DNA of 64,000 bases from Sulfitobacter sp. 20_GPM-1509m (GTDB lineage Bacteria; Pseudomonadota; Alphaproteobacteria; Rhodobacterales; Rhodobacteraceae), in the NCBI RefSeq assembly GCF_000620505.1, contig NZ_KK211144.1, positions 565,681 to 629,680 on the forward strand, in the 5' to 3' direction. Below, piece by piece: positions 39,173 through 47,533 of this stretch (the stretch's first letter is position 1; every line of letters starts with the position of its first letter). Under the pieces are notes generated by a model. The model did not search any database and had not been told where the DNA came from. It saw nothing but the letters and a program-made list of their open reading frames with translations. A program made the position numbers and the translations under genes.

Positions 39173-39291
39173 CCCGATACCTATGCCGCAGGCGCATTTC
39201 CGCCATGCATACCCCCCTGAAAATGGGCAAAACGGCCCAGAATCGCGCAAAAAACGGGGAATTTGTGCCGATTTTACGTCATATGCGATGT

Positions 39292-39325
39292 TGGGCGCGC
39301 GCTGCATCTGGACGCATGGCGCCCA
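39292..39325 (+). other. Possible leader hairpin upstream of sat/cysC
   Basis: TGGGCGC and GCGCCCA form a perfect 7-bp stem with a 20-nt loop, 67 nt before the sat/cysC start. A competing GATG/CATC pairing is possible. It matches no riboswitch I recognise. Confidence 0.25.
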
Positions 39326-39391
39326 GCCCGCTATTGCGCCACAAGTGCCGCCCGCAGGGCCGACTCCACCCGTTGAACGAAAGTAATCTTC

Positions 39392-41110
39392 ATGCCGATG
39401 CAGAATAATCTCGCCCCGATTCCAGAACTCTATGTTTCTTATGATTCCGCGCAAAAGCTCAAACTCGAAGCAGCCGACCTGGTCAGCCATGACCTGACAC
39501 CGCGCCAGATCTGCGATCTGGAGTTGCTGATGAACGGCGGCTTTAATCCGCTCAAGGGCTTCTTGTCCGAGCAAGATTACAACGGCGTCGTCGAAGACAT
39601 GCGCCTGTCCGATGGCAGCCTGTGGCCGATGCCCATCACGCTGGACGTAAGCGAAAAATTCGCGGAAGCTCTGGAAATCGGTCAGGACATCGCCCTGCGT
39701 GACCAGGAAGGCGTAATTCTGGCGACCATGACCGTCACCGACCGTTGGGAGCCGAACAAGGCGAACGAAGCGGAAAAGGTGTTTGGTGCTGATGACGACA
39801 AGCACCCCGCGGTGAACTACCTGCACAATCAGGCTGGCAAGATCTATCTGGGTGGTCCGGTCACCGGCATCCAGCAACCCGTGCACTATGATTTCCGCGC
39901 CCGCCGCGACACGCCCAACGAATTGCGCAGCTACTTCCGCAAAATGGGCTGGCGCAAGGTTGTTGCGTTCCAGACCCGCAACCCGCTGCACCGCGCCCAC
40001 CAGGAGCTGACCTTCCGCGCCGCGCGCGAAGCACAGGCCAACCTGCTGATCCACCCCGTTGTTGGCCTGACCAAACCGGGTGATGTCGATCACTTTACCC
40101 GCGTGCGCTGCTACGAGGCGGTTCTGGACAAATATCCGGCGGCCACCACGTCGATGTCGCTGCTGAACCTTGCCATGCGTATGGCCGGCCCCCGTGAAGC
40201 CGTCTGGCACGGTCTGATCCGCAAGAACCACGGCTGCACCCACTTTATCGTCGGTCGTGACCACGCGGGCCCCGGCTCGAACTCCAAAGGCGAAGATTTC
40301 TACGGCCCCTATGACGCACAGGACCTGTTCCGCGCGCATCAGGAAGAAATGGGCATCGAAATGGTTGATTTCAAACACATGGTCTGGGTGCAGGAACGCG
40401 CCCAATACGAGGCCATGGACGAGATCAAGGACAAGGACGATGTGACCATCCTGAATATCTCGGGCACCGAACTGCGCCGCCGTCTGCAAGAAGGTCTGGA
40501 AATCCCCGAGTGGTTCTCCTTCCCCGAAGTGGTCAAGGAATTGCGCCGCACCAAACCGCCGCGTTCGAAACAGGGCTTTACCGTCTTTTTCACCGGCTTC
40601 TCGGGTTCGGGTAAATCCACCATCGCCAACGCGCTGATGGTCAAGTTGATGGAAATGGGCGGCCGCCCCGTGACGCTGCTGGACGGTGATCTGGTCCGCA
40701 AGAACCTCAGCTCGGAACTGGGTTTCTCGAAAGAGCACCGCGACCTGAACATCCGTCGCATCGGCTATGTCGCGTCGGAAATCACCAAGAACGGGGGCAT
40801 CGCCATCTGTGCGCCCATCGCGCCCTATGCCACAACACGGCGCGCGGTGCGTGAAGACATCGAAGCCTTTGGCGCCTTTGTCGAAGTTCACGTCGCCACC
40901 ACCATCGAAGAGTGCGAGCGCCGGGACCGCAAGGGCCTGTACAAGCTGGCACGCGAAGGCAAGATCAAGGAATTCACCGGCATCTCCGACCCCTACGACG
41001 TGCCCGAGAACCCCGAGCTGAGCCTGCAAACCGAGAACATCGAGGTGGACAACTGTGCCCACCAGGTTCTGCTGAAGCTGGAAAGCATGGGCCTGATCGC
41101 CGCCGAATAA
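39392..41110 (+). CDS. sat/cysC: Bifunctional sulfate adenylyltransferase/adenylylsulfate kinase
   Basis: The 572 aa fuse two steps of sulfate activation. Residues 1-390 are ATP sulfurylase, with the active-site QTRNPLHRAH and GRDHAGPG motifs. Residues 395-572 are APS kinase, with the P-loop FTGFSGSGKST and the FISPYR-equivalent region ICAPIAPYATTRRAVRE. The product is PAPS, for cysteine synthesis or sulfation. Single gene, ending at a strong terminator. Fused Sat-CysC of this length is common in alphaproteobacteria. Confidence 0.95.
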   Translation: MPMQNNLAPIPELYVSYDSAQKLKLEAADLVSHDLTPRQICDLELLMNGGFNPLKGFLSEQDYNGVVEDMRLSDGSLWPMPITLDVSEKFAEALEIGQDIALRDQEGVILATMTVTDRWEPNKANEAEKVFGADDDKHPAVNYLHNQAGKIYLGGPVTGIQQPVHYDFRARRDTPNELRSYFRKMGWRKVVAFQTRNPLHRAHQELTFRAAREAQANLLIHPVVGLTKPGDVDHFTRVRCYEAVLDKYPAATTSMSLLNLAMRMAGPREAVWHGLIRKNHGCTHFIVGRDHAGPGSNSKGEDFYGPYDAQDLFRAHQEEMGIEMVDFKHMVWVQERAQYEAMDEIKDKDDVTILNISGTELRRRLQEGLEIPEWFSFPEVVKELRRTKPPRSKQGFTVFFTGFSGSGKSTIANALMVKLMEMGGRPVTLLDGDLVRKNLSSELGFSKEHRDLNIRRIGYVASEITKNGGIAICAPIAPYATTRRAVREDIEAFGAFVEVHVATTIEECERRDRKGLYKLAREGKIKEFTGISDPYDVPENPELSLQTENIEVDNCAHQVLLKLESMGLIAAE

Positions 41111-41136
41111 GGCGCGCGCTCCTACAATCAACAAAG

Positions 41137-41164
41137 GCCCCGTTGTCCGCAGCGGGGCTTTTTT
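41137..41164 (+). terminator. Rho-independent terminator of sat/cysC
   Basis: GCCCCGTTG, tetraloop TCCG, CAGCGGGGC (9-bp stem, one G-U pair), then six T. It ends 54 nt after the stop codon. This is the cleanest intrinsic terminator in the window. Confidence 0.92.
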
Positions 41165-41380
41165 CATGCGCTATTCTGTCCTGCGTGGTCCACGCACATA
41201 AGATCCGGGTCGGCCCAAGTGGCGACGTTGCCCTCCAACGGAGCAAATTGTGCCCCCTTATTTTCAACGCGCCGGAACTTTCGACCGTCTGAAGGGTTGA
41301 TCAAAAGACAACCTACGATTGCGTCACATCTTTTTTCTGTAACAAGTGCATTCTTTTTAACACGCTCTCAAAAACTGACA

Positions 41381-41418
41381 GGCGTCGACGCCGCGCAATC
41401 CGACACCGGATTGGCGCG
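41381..41418 (+). promoter_or_regulatory. Palindrome and stem-loop in the leader of the sensor operon
   Basis: GGCGTCGACGCC (41381-41392) is a perfect 12-bp palindrome. It abuts a hairpin (CGCGCAATCCG, ACAC, CGGATTGGCGCG, one bulge) at 41392-41418, which ends 26 nt before the 41445 start. AAGGAG (41433) follows. The upstream 41165-41380 is AT-richer and holds no gene, so a promoter probably lies there. Confidence 0.4.
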
Positions 41419-41444
41419 CCAAATGACCCCTTAAGGAGCTTTGA

Positions 41445-41921
41445 ATGAAGCATTTGTATCTGGCTGCTGCATTGGCTTTTGCCCTGCCCGCCACCGGCTT
41501 TACCCAAGATATTTTATCCGTAATCGGATCGGATGGGTCCCCCGTCAAAACCTATTCGATGGACCAGCTCGATGCGTTGGAACAAACGACCTATGTGACA
41601 AAGAACCCATACATCGACGACACGTCCGAGTTTTCCGGCCCGCTTGCGCGCGTGGTTCTTGCCGATGCCGGTCAGGACATGCCCGACGGCGCGCAACTGC
41701 GGGTGACTGCGATCAATGATTACAAGATCGACATGCCCCTGACCGACTTCCTGGACTATGACGTGATTTTTGCGACCCGCCGCGACGGTGAAACCATGTC
41801 GTTGCGAGAGAAGGGGCCCATCTGGATCATGTACCCGATTTCGGACCATGCGGAATTGGAAGATGATGCCATCAACAACCGTCTGGTCTGGCAGCTCAAG
41901 AGCATTCAAGTCGTAGAGTGA
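41445..41921 (+). CDS. Periplasmic molybdopterin-oxidoreductase-fold protein without cysteine
   Basis: A 158-residue secreted protein: signal peptide at 1-20 (LYLAAALAFALPATGFTQ) followed by a domain resembling the sulfite-oxidase-like Mo-pterin fold: YSMDQLDALEQTTYVTKN, FSGPLARVVLADAG, LRVTAINDYKIDMPL, GPIWIMYPI and the C-terminal WQLKSIQVVE. The family's Mo-ligating Cys is absent; there is no Cys in the whole protein. It therefore probably senses a ligand or partner. It precedes the histidine kinase by 7 nt. Confidence 0.75.
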   Translation: MKHLYLAAALAFALPATGFTQDILSVIGSDGSPVKTYSMDQLDALEQTTYVTKNPYIDDTSEFSGPLARVVLADAGQDMPDGAQLRVTAINDYKIDMPLTDFLDYDVIFATRRDGETMSLREKGPIWIMYPISDHAELEDDAINNRLVWQLKSIQVVE

Positions 41922-41928
41922 GCTGAAT

Positions 41929-43305
41929 ATGCTGCGCAAACTCCGAATACTTGTGCTGGGGTCGCTGTTCATCCTGCTTGCGTTGATTGTGCTCAGCATG
42001 ACGTCCGTGCGCGAGCGTATATCAGGCCTTGACGGAGGCAATCCAACCGGGCCGATCTGGTTTGTCACAGGGATCGAATACGATCTGCTGCAACTCGAGC
42101 TTGAGCTGAAAAACTACACTCTGGGCCGGTCTGGTCCCGAGGATGTAAATCGGCGGTTCGACATACTTTGGAGCAGGCTGATCGTCATCCAGAAGGGTGA
42201 TACGGCAGAGAAGCTGGACAGATACCAGGTTGACCGGACCGTTCTCGACAGCCTCTTTGCAATGCTCAAAGCCAACGACAGCCTTGTCGTAAGCCTGCCG
42301 CAACAAATCGCGCAAGACTCGACCGTGCGCGACTTTCTCGACAAGATCGTCACCTACAACTCGCCCCTGCGCAACCTGTCGCTTGACGTGCTTCAGGCCT
42401 CCTCGCGCGCCTCGAAAATCCGACGTGAAGAACTTGCCGATATCAACACCCAAAGCACGATCCTGACAGGGATGGTTGTCGCAGCCTTCGTGGTGCTTGG
42501 CGCATTGCAAATCCTTGAAACAGCGCAAACCAAAAGGTCTCTGAAAGAAAAAGAACGCCTGTTGCGGGATGCAACCGCCGCGGGCGTGGCCAAGTCGCAA
42601 TTCATTTCCGTAATGAACCATGAACTGCGCACACCGCTGACCTCCATTCGCGGTGCGGTGACCTTGTTGAACGCTGGTGCCGCAGGGGCATTTCCAGACA
42701 AGGCCAAGAGGCTTCTGGATATGGTACAAAAGAACTCCGAACAGCTCTCGTTGTTGATCGAGGACATTCTGGAGATCGAAAAGCTGATGGCGGGACGTTT
42801 TGAGTTGCGCACCGAGATCGTGGACATGGGCGCCCTGATCGCCGACGAATTGCCCAACTTCAACGCTTATGCCAAAGCCTCGGACGTTACGGTGGTCCTG
42901 AACACCCAAACCGACGGCGCGTTGGTCGAGGTGGACACCAAACGCATGCGACAGGTGCTGTCGAACCTTGTCCACAACGCGGTCAAATTCTCCAGGCCGG
43001 GCAACGCCGTACATATCGACCTGACGCAGTCAGCCGACGAAGTGGTCATCGCCATAGCAGACAAAGGCATCGGCATCCCCGATGATGCCTTGCCGAAAAT
43101 TTTCGACTCGTTTTATCAGGTCGATTCCTCGGATTCGCGCAATACCGGCGGCACCGGTTTGGGTCTGAGCATCGTCAAAAACCTTGTCGAAGCGATGCGC
43201 GGCAATGTGTCCGTAACCTCACAAGTCGGTCAAGGCACAACGTTCTATGTCGTGCTCCCGGTGGCCTCTGTCGTTGCGCAATCCAACATGCAGGCTGCCG
43301 AATAG
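41929..43305 (+). CDS. Sensor histidine kinase
   Basis: A 458-residue membrane kinase. TM1 is at 7-24 and TM2 at about 177-195, enclosing a periplasmic helical region of about 150 residues. Then come a short coiled coil and the HisKA domain with His231 in NHELRTPLTS. The ATPase domain has N-box NLVHNAVKFSR, G1 DKGIGIP and G2 GGTGLGLSIVKNLVE. No response regulator is nearby. Seven-nt spacing from the molybdopterin-fold gene suggests that protein docks on the periplasmic domain. The signal sensed is unknown. Confidence 0.9.
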   Translation: MLRKLRILVLGSLFILLALIVLSMTSVRERISGLDGGNPTGPIWFVTGIEYDLLQLELELKNYTLGRSGPEDVNRRFDILWSRLIVIQKGDTAEKLDRYQVDRTVLDSLFAMLKANDSLVVSLPQQIAQDSTVRDFLDKIVTYNSPLRNLSLDVLQASSRASKIRREELADINTQSTILTGMVVAAFVVLGALQILETAQTKRSLKEKERLLRDATAAGVAKSQFISVMNHELRTPLTSIRGAVTLLNAGAAGAFPDKAKRLLDMVQKNSEQLSLLIEDILEIEKLMAGRFELRTEIVDMGALIADELPNFNAYAKASDVTVVLNTQTDGALVEVDTKRMRQVLSNLVHNAVKFSRPGNAVHIDLTQSADEVVIAIADKGIGIPDDALPKIFDSFYQVDSSDSRNTGGTGLGLSIVKNLVEAMRGNVSVTSQVGQGTTFYVVLPVASVVAQSNMQAAE

Positions 43306-43309
43306 CGGC

Positions 43310-44155
43310 CTAGTGCTCATCCCGCAGCATCTGCGCAGCCGCCAGTTCATAATCGGCCCAGCGCGTCGCCTGCACCTTGGCGCGCAAGACTGCGGGGCGC
43401 ATGGCGTCATACAGGTCCGCGTCCGCGCGTGCGATGGCGGTCAGGATTTCGTCCTTGCTGGAACAGATGATCAATCCGTCGGTGTCGAAATACTTCCCGA
43501 CGTCCGGTGCCCCCCAATAGATCGGCACAGTTTCACACAACAGCGCGTCGACCAGCTTTTCGCTGAAATACCCCTGCGCGCGCATGTTCTCAATCACCAC
43601 CGAAAACCGGAACTGCGCCAACCCTTCGTGTTTGTGCTCGAACGGGGCATATCCACGCCCCATCAGCGTGACGCCCTGCGTGGCTTCGGCGACGGCATGA
43701 CGCAGCTTGTGCCCCTCCAGGTCGCGCCGGTTGGATGCAATCAGCGACACATCCTCGGTCTTGGACAGGTCCAGCGTGTCCCATTCCGGCACCCAGGTGC
43801 GCGCCGCGGCAAGGAAACGCGCGTTCGGCGCGGATCGCAAAAGACGGTCATCATGGGTGAAAATCCGGTGATACCGCCGATGAGTCCAGCGCAGCAGACG
43901 CAGGTGGCGGGCATGGATTGCCCGTGGCTCGACCACCATGACACTGACCTGCGCCGCCACGCCAAAGGGCCGCATATGCATCGAGGTCTTGGGATAGACC
44001 AAAAGGTGATCCTTCGGCCCCAGATCGGCCAGTGTTCCGCTGCTCATCCGTGCCGGGCGGCCCACGGGCCAGTGCAGCATGTTCAGCGGCAAGTCGGCCA
44101 CGCGTTTGCCGATGCCATTGCCATAGGGCAGAACCGCAATCGCTGGTTCATCCAT
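43310..44155 (-). CDS. Glycosyltransferase family 10 (fucosyltransferase-like) protein
   Basis: A 281-residue enzyme. The GT10 C-terminal signature FSVVIENMRAQGYFSEKLVD followed by LLCETVPIYWGAPDVGKYF is clear (donor-site region). The N-terminal half is less conserved. GT10 enzymes transfer fucose from GDP-fucose onto glycans. The donor here could differ. No glycan biosynthesis genes surround it. It is last in the hsp20-DUF1150-peptidase-phzF-GT10 run, overlapping phzF by 8 nt. Confidence 0.82.
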   Translation of the reverse strand: MDEPAIAVLPYGNGIGKRVADLPLNMLHWPVGRPARMSSGTLADLGPKDHLLVYPKTSMHMRPFGVAAQVSVMVVEPRAIHARHLRLLRWTHRRYHRIFTHDDRLLRSAPNARFLAAARTWVPEWDTLDLSKTEDVSLIASNRRDLEGHKLRHAVAEATQGVTLMGRGYAPFEHKHEGLAQFRFSVVIENMRAQGYFSEKLVDALLCETVPIYWGAPDVGKYFDTDGLIICSSKDEILTAIARADADLYDAMRPAVLRAKVQATRWADYELAAAQMLRDEH

Positions 44156-45023
44156 GCGGCAGGTCCACCGTACCCGACATCAGGACAAAGCCGTCGCCCG
44201 CCACTTCAACACCCGTGATCGCGTCGCGCGGCCCCAGAACCCGCACCTGTGCCTGTCCGGGGCGTCCCATCCCGTGCCCCTGCTCGGCGGTGAAATCGGG
44301 CCTCTCGATCAGCCCCTGCGCCCACAGATAGGCCGCCATCGCGCCCGTGGCCGAACCGGTGAACGGGTCTTCGGGCGGGCTTGGCGGGGCCAGCAGCAAC
44401 CGTGCGGCTGTATCGCCGGCATCGGTAAAGGCGTCGAGCGTGCACCAGAACGGCTCCATCAGATCGATATCCCCACCCAGCGTCGCCGCCATATCGGCCA
44501 GCGCCTGCGGGTTCAGTTGCAATCCTTCCAGCGTCGCGCGGTCTTTCAGGACGGTGATGACAAAGGGCAGGCCCGTGCTGACCAGTTGCGGAGGGCTGAC
44601 GATGTCATCGGCGCGAACACCACCCACAGCCGCCACCAGCGCGGGATCGACCAGTGCGCCGAACTGCGGTGCCACCTGTGTCATGCTCACGCGCGTGCCC
44701 TGCACTGTCACCGGCACCAGCCCTGCACCCGTTTCCAGCACCAGAGGCCCGTCCCCGATCAAACCCCGCGCCCGCATCGCGGCGACGGTGGCAATCGTGG
44801 GATGGCCCGCAAAGGGAATTTCGCGGCTGGCCAGGAAATAGCGCACCCGCACATCGGCCACCTCTGATGGTCCGGTAAAGGTACACTCGACCAGCGACGT
44901 CTCGCGCACATAGGCCATGCATGTATCGACACTCAGCCCGGCGCCCTGATGCACCACCGCACAGCCGTTGCCCCCAAAGGCGCGGTCCGTGAACGCATCC
45001 ACCCAATCAAAATCAAATGTCAT
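44148..45023 (-). CDS. PhzF family isomerase/epimerase-like protein
   Basis: The 291 aa match PhzF: FDWVDAFTDRAFGGNGCAVV at the N-terminus (usual catalytic-Glu region later), IPFAGHPTIATV, PFTGSATGAMAAYLW and GHGMGRPGQAQV. The fold is a duplicated diaminopimelate-epimerase hot-dog. Substrate unknown; no phenazine genes are present. It overlaps the metallopeptidase gene by 4 nt and GT10 by 8 nt. Confidence 0.87.
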   Translation of the reverse strand: MTFDFDWVDAFTDRAFGGNGCAVVHQGAGLSVDTCMAYVRETSLVECTFTGPSEVADVRVRYFLASREIPFAGHPTIATVAAMRARGLIGDGPLVLETGAGLVPVTVQGTRVSMTQVAPQFGALVDPALVAAVGGVRADDIVSPPQLVSTGLPFVITVLKDRATLEGLQLNPQALADMAATLGGDIDLMEPFWCTLDAFTDAGDTAARLLLAPPSPPEDPFTGSATGAMAAYLWAQGLIERPDFTAEQGHGMGRPGQAQVRVLGPRDAITGVEVAGDGFVLMSGTVDLPHG

Positions 45024-45898
45024 TCCATCCCCACATAGGCCTTGGCCGCGCCAAAATCACGGCGCACCGCCTCAAAATCACTTTCAAAGGCAACCATAGT
45101 CGTCCCGAAGGCGGCAAGAAAGGCCGCGTCCTGATCTTTCGTCCGCCCCAATGCCGCAAAATAGTCCAGCAATGCATCCGGCCCGTACCGTCCCGACAAC
45201 AGGAACGCCGCGAACCGCGCCACGCCATAAGCTTGCCCGTCCGCGAGCGCCCCCGTGGCCCGCATCTGATCCAGCGTCAGCCGCGACCGCCGGGCCGAGG
45301 ATTGCATATTGAACAATGCCGCCCCGTCCACCGCAGCACCGCCTGTGCGATAGTGTTCTTCAAACACCTCTGCCGTGCCCTCGACCAGCCAGGCCGGTCC
45401 CAGCAACCAATCGTCACCCAACCGCTGTGCCGGGCGATCCTGCGCCAGATCATATTGCAATTGATGAATATACTCATGTGCCAGAACCGCACCCGCCGAC
45501 AATCGCAACGCATGATACCCGGCGCCTCCGGTGACCGGCATGGGCCAGCACAGGGCAATGAACGTACGGTTCGCAGCACCACCGATACGTCCTGATGGAC
45601 AGACCCGTGCGGCATTCAGCGGCTTGCGCCGGACGCGCCAACCGCCTGCCGACTGCGCGGCCTGCACTTGCGACAGCAGAGCCTCCGCATCACCCGCGCC
45701 CACAAGCGCGAATGGTGTGGTCACTTCAACACCAAACGTGGTCCGGAAATAGCGGCGCACCTGCGCTTCGGTCTGCCGCAGCAATGCGCGTTCTTGTACG
45801 CTGGCGGCATGAATGGGCACATCGGCCCACAGGCTGCCGGCCCAAAGGACCAGCAGCACAGTCGCTTTAGTGCACCGCCTGAGGTGCCAGATCATTCT
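45020..45898 (-). CDS. Secreted gluzincin-like metallopeptidase
   Basis: A 292-residue protein with a signal peptide at about 1-24 (hydrophobic ATVLLVLWAGSLWA). The zinc motif HEYIH is at 140-144 and the downstream Glu ligand is probably E171 in WLVEGTAEVFEE, the gluzincin layout. No family name was recognised beyond this. The ATG at 45898 is chosen because the signal peptide follows directly; it then overlaps the DUF1150 gene by 32 nt. The substrate is unknown; an envelope or extracellular protease is the simplest reading. Confidence 0.7.
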   Translation of the reverse strand, partial: RMIWHLRRCTKATVLLVLWAGSLWADVPIHAASVQERALLRQTEAQVRRYFRTTFGVEVTTPFALVGAGDAEALLSQVQAAQSAGGWRVRRKPLNAARVCPSGRIGGAANRTFIALCWPMPVTGGAGYHALRLSAGAVLAHEYIHQLQYDLAQDRPAQRLGDDWLLGPAWLVEGTAEVFEEHYRTGGAAVDGAALFNMQSSARRSRLTLDQMRATGALADGQAYGVARFAAFLLSGRYGPDALLDYFAALGRTKDQDAAFLAAFGTTMVAFESDFEAVRRDFGAAKAYVGME

Positions 45899-46088
45899 GC
45901 CGTGCCAGCACAAAGGCCATCTTGCGATCCGCGACCAGGGCAAGCTGGGTGCCCTGTGCGTCATGCACGGCGTAAAGATGTTCCAGACCTTCAGCCTGTT
46001 CCTGCACGTCTTCCGGCAGGTCGCTTACATCAATCGTCTTGACGTACACGATGTTGCTCTTGGGTTCTGTGTCAAATGGCGTTTCCAT
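45867..46088 (-). CDS. DUF1150 family protein
   Basis: A 73-residue acidic protein (NIVYVKTIDVSDLPEDVQEQ, then LYAVHDAQGTQLALVADR and AFVLARQNDLAP). DUF1150 is a short conserved alphaproteobacterial family with no known function, typically encoded directly after hsp20. Here the gap to hsp20 is 4 nt. It is likely heat-induced with hsp20 and may be a chaperone cofactor, though that is inference from gene pairing. Confidence 0.9.
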   Translation of the reverse strand: METPFDTEPKSNIVYVKTIDVSDLPEDVQEQAEGLEHLYAVHDAQGTQLALVADRKMAFVLARQNDLAPQAVH

Positions 46089-46092
46089 GTGG

Positions 46093-46506
46093 TTACCCTT
46101 TCCGAATGCGGATGGTCTGGACGACTGTTTCGGGTTTTGCCCGCGTCAGATCGACATGCAGCAGACCGTTTTCAATGATCGCCTCTCCAACCTCAACGCT
46201 GTCAGCCAGCACAAAGGTCCGTTGGAATTGTCGCGCGGCGATGCCACGGTGCAAAAACACCCTGCCCTCGCCGTCATCGGTTTGCCGCCCGCGGATCACC
46301 AGCGTGCGGTCCTCGACCGTGATTTGCAGATCTTCCTCGGCAAAACCGGCCACCGCCAATGTGATGCGATAGGAAAAATCGGAAGTTTGTTCGATATTGA
46401 AAGGTGGGTAGCCTTCGTTGCCGGATTTCGCCGTGCGTTCCAGCAGGCGCTCCAGTTGCTCGAACCCCAGCATATGCGGATGCGAGCCTAGCGTCATTTT
46501 CGTCAT
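46093..46506 (-). CDS. Hsp20/alpha-crystallin small heat shock protein
   Basis: ATP-independent holdase chaperone of 137 aa. The alpha-crystallin domain is at about 35-125, with YPPFNIEQTSDFSYRITLAV, EEDLQITVEDRTLVIRGRQ and the C-terminal GLLHVDL. The terminal tail ends IRIRKG, an I-x-I motif used in oligomerisation. It sits behind an RpoH-type promoter (46573-46602) and a leader stem. First gene of the five-gene minus-strand run. Confidence 0.95.
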   Translation of the reverse strand: MTKMTLGSHPHMLGFEQLERLLERTAKSGNEGYPPFNIEQTSDFSYRITLAVAGFAEEDLQITVEDRTLVIRGRQTDDGEGRVFLHRGIAARQFQRTFVLADSVEVGEAIIENGLLHVDLTRAKPETVVQTIRIRKG

Positions 46507-46524
46507 TGCGACACGTCCTTATCA

Positions 46525-46570
46525 GATCAAGCGACAGTCAGATGCGGCCCCGATTGGCAACCGCTTGATC
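46525..46570 (-). other. Long-range stem in the hsp20 5' leader
   Basis: GATCAAGCG (46525-46533) and CGCTTGATC (46562-46570) are perfect 9-nt complements enclosing 28 nt. With the predicted start near 46566 they would form a stem at the 5' end of the hsp20 mRNA, just ahead of the AAGGAC ribosome binding site. A thermosensor role is possible, but the ribosome binding site itself is not obviously paired. Confidence 0.4.
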
Positions 46571-46572
46571 AG

Positions 46573-46602
46573 AATATGGGAAGAATTCCGCCCCCAGACA
46601 AG
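46573..46602 (-). promoter_or_regulatory. Heat-shock (RpoH/sigma-32-type) promoter of hsp20
   Basis: On the minus strand CTTGTC (-35) and CCCATATT (-10) are 16 nt apart, close to the sigma-32 consensus (CTTGAA ... CCCCATnT). It lies about 65-95 nt before the hsp20 ATG and would drive the overlapping downstream genes too. No CIRCE is seen here. Confidence 0.6.
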
Positions 46603-46748
46603 AGGTCTGGCCGTCCGTGCGCCGCCGCTTTGTTAAAAAAGCGACAATTTCAGTCCCCCAATCACGGCATTTGCAGCGCCAAGACCCTATGCGCAGCGGG
46701 TGTCATCGCCTATGTATACAACTCCTCACTGTGCGGGAATCACGACCC

Positions 46749-46973
46749 ATGAATGCGCCCTCAGATCTTTCGATGAAGAACGACGACGTCCTGCGTGTCG
46801 AACTGGAAGTATTCCGGCGCGAGCATCGTGATCTGGACGAGGCGATTTCCGCGATGACGCAGCGCGCCACCTCTGACCCGCTGACTTTGCAACGGTTGAA
46901 AAAGCGCAAATTGCGTCTGAAAGACCTGATTGCGACAATCGAGGACCGGCTGACCCCCGACATCATCGCCTGA
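46749..46973 (+). CDS. YdcH/DUF465 family small protein
   Basis: A 74-residue highly charged helical protein: [20 protein letters not shown] and [20 protein letters not shown] are the two antiparallel helices of the DUF465/YdcH hairpin. Function unknown. The ATG at 46749 is favoured; an internal ATG eight codons later is possible. It is divergent from hsp20 and lies 65 nt upstream of purE, so it may be co-transcribed with purEK. Confidence 0.8.
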   Translation: MNAPSDLSMKNDDVLRVELEVFRREHRDLDEAISAMTQRATSDPLTLQRLKKRKLRLKDLIATIEDRLTPDIIA

Positions 46974-47038
46974 GCCTTGCTCCGCAGGATCAGGTCCGTA
47001 TAACTCCCGGACAAAACAGCAATACACGAGGGCGCAGG

Positions 47039-47533
47039 ATGACAGACCAATCCCCCAAAGTCGGCATTATCATGGGCAGCCAGTCCGACTGGCCCACCAT
47101 GCGCGAAGCGGCACAAATGCTGGAGGATCTGGGCGTTACCTTTGAAACCCGTATCGTGTCGGCCCACCGCACGCCCGACCGGCTGTGGGCCTATGGCAAG
47201 ACTGCGGTGGATCGCGGATTGCAGGTGATCATCGCCGGCGCAGGCGGTGCCGCGCATTTGCCCGGCATGATGGCGTCAAAGACCCGCGTGCCTGTGATCG
47301 GCGTGCCTGTGCTGACCAAGGCATTGTCCGGTGTCGATTCGCTGTATTCCATCCTGCAAATGCCGCGCGGCTTTCCCGTGGCCACCATGGCCATCGGTGC
47401 CGCAGGTGCTGCCAACGCGGGCCTGATGGCGGCGGGTATCCTTGCCTTGACTGACTCCGACCTCGCACAGCGTCTGGACCAATGGCGCGCCGACCTGTCC
47501 GCCTCGATCCCGGAAGAGCCCAGCGATGACTAA
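47039..47533 (+). CDS. purE: N5-carboxyaminoimidazole ribonucleotide mutase
   Basis: Class I PurE, 164 aa. It converts N5-CAIR to CAIR in purine synthesis. The signature motifs are [24 protein letters not shown] and [15 protein letters not shown] (CAIR phosphate and catalytic His). Its stop overlaps purK by 8 nt, so the pair is coupled. Confidence 0.96.
   Translation: MTDQSPKVGIIMGSQSDWPTMREAAQMLEDLGVTFETRIVSAHRTPDRLWAYGKTAVDRGLQVIIAGAGGAAHLPGMMASKTRVPVIGVPVLTKALSGVDSLYSILQMPRGFPVATMAIGAAGAANAGLMAAGILALTDSDLAQRLDQWRADLSASIPEEPSDD

Noticed and set aside
39173-39391. A SAM or sulfur-related riboswitch before sat/cysC
   Set aside because: A hairpin is present, but no conserved aptamer sequence could be recognised.
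38858-41167. A 769-codon open frame on the minus strand opposite the cyclase and sat/cysC genes
   Set aside because: Both plus-strand genes have full family motifs. The antisense frame has shadow-type composition (rich in His, Gln, Val, Gly), no recognisable domain and spans a terminator.
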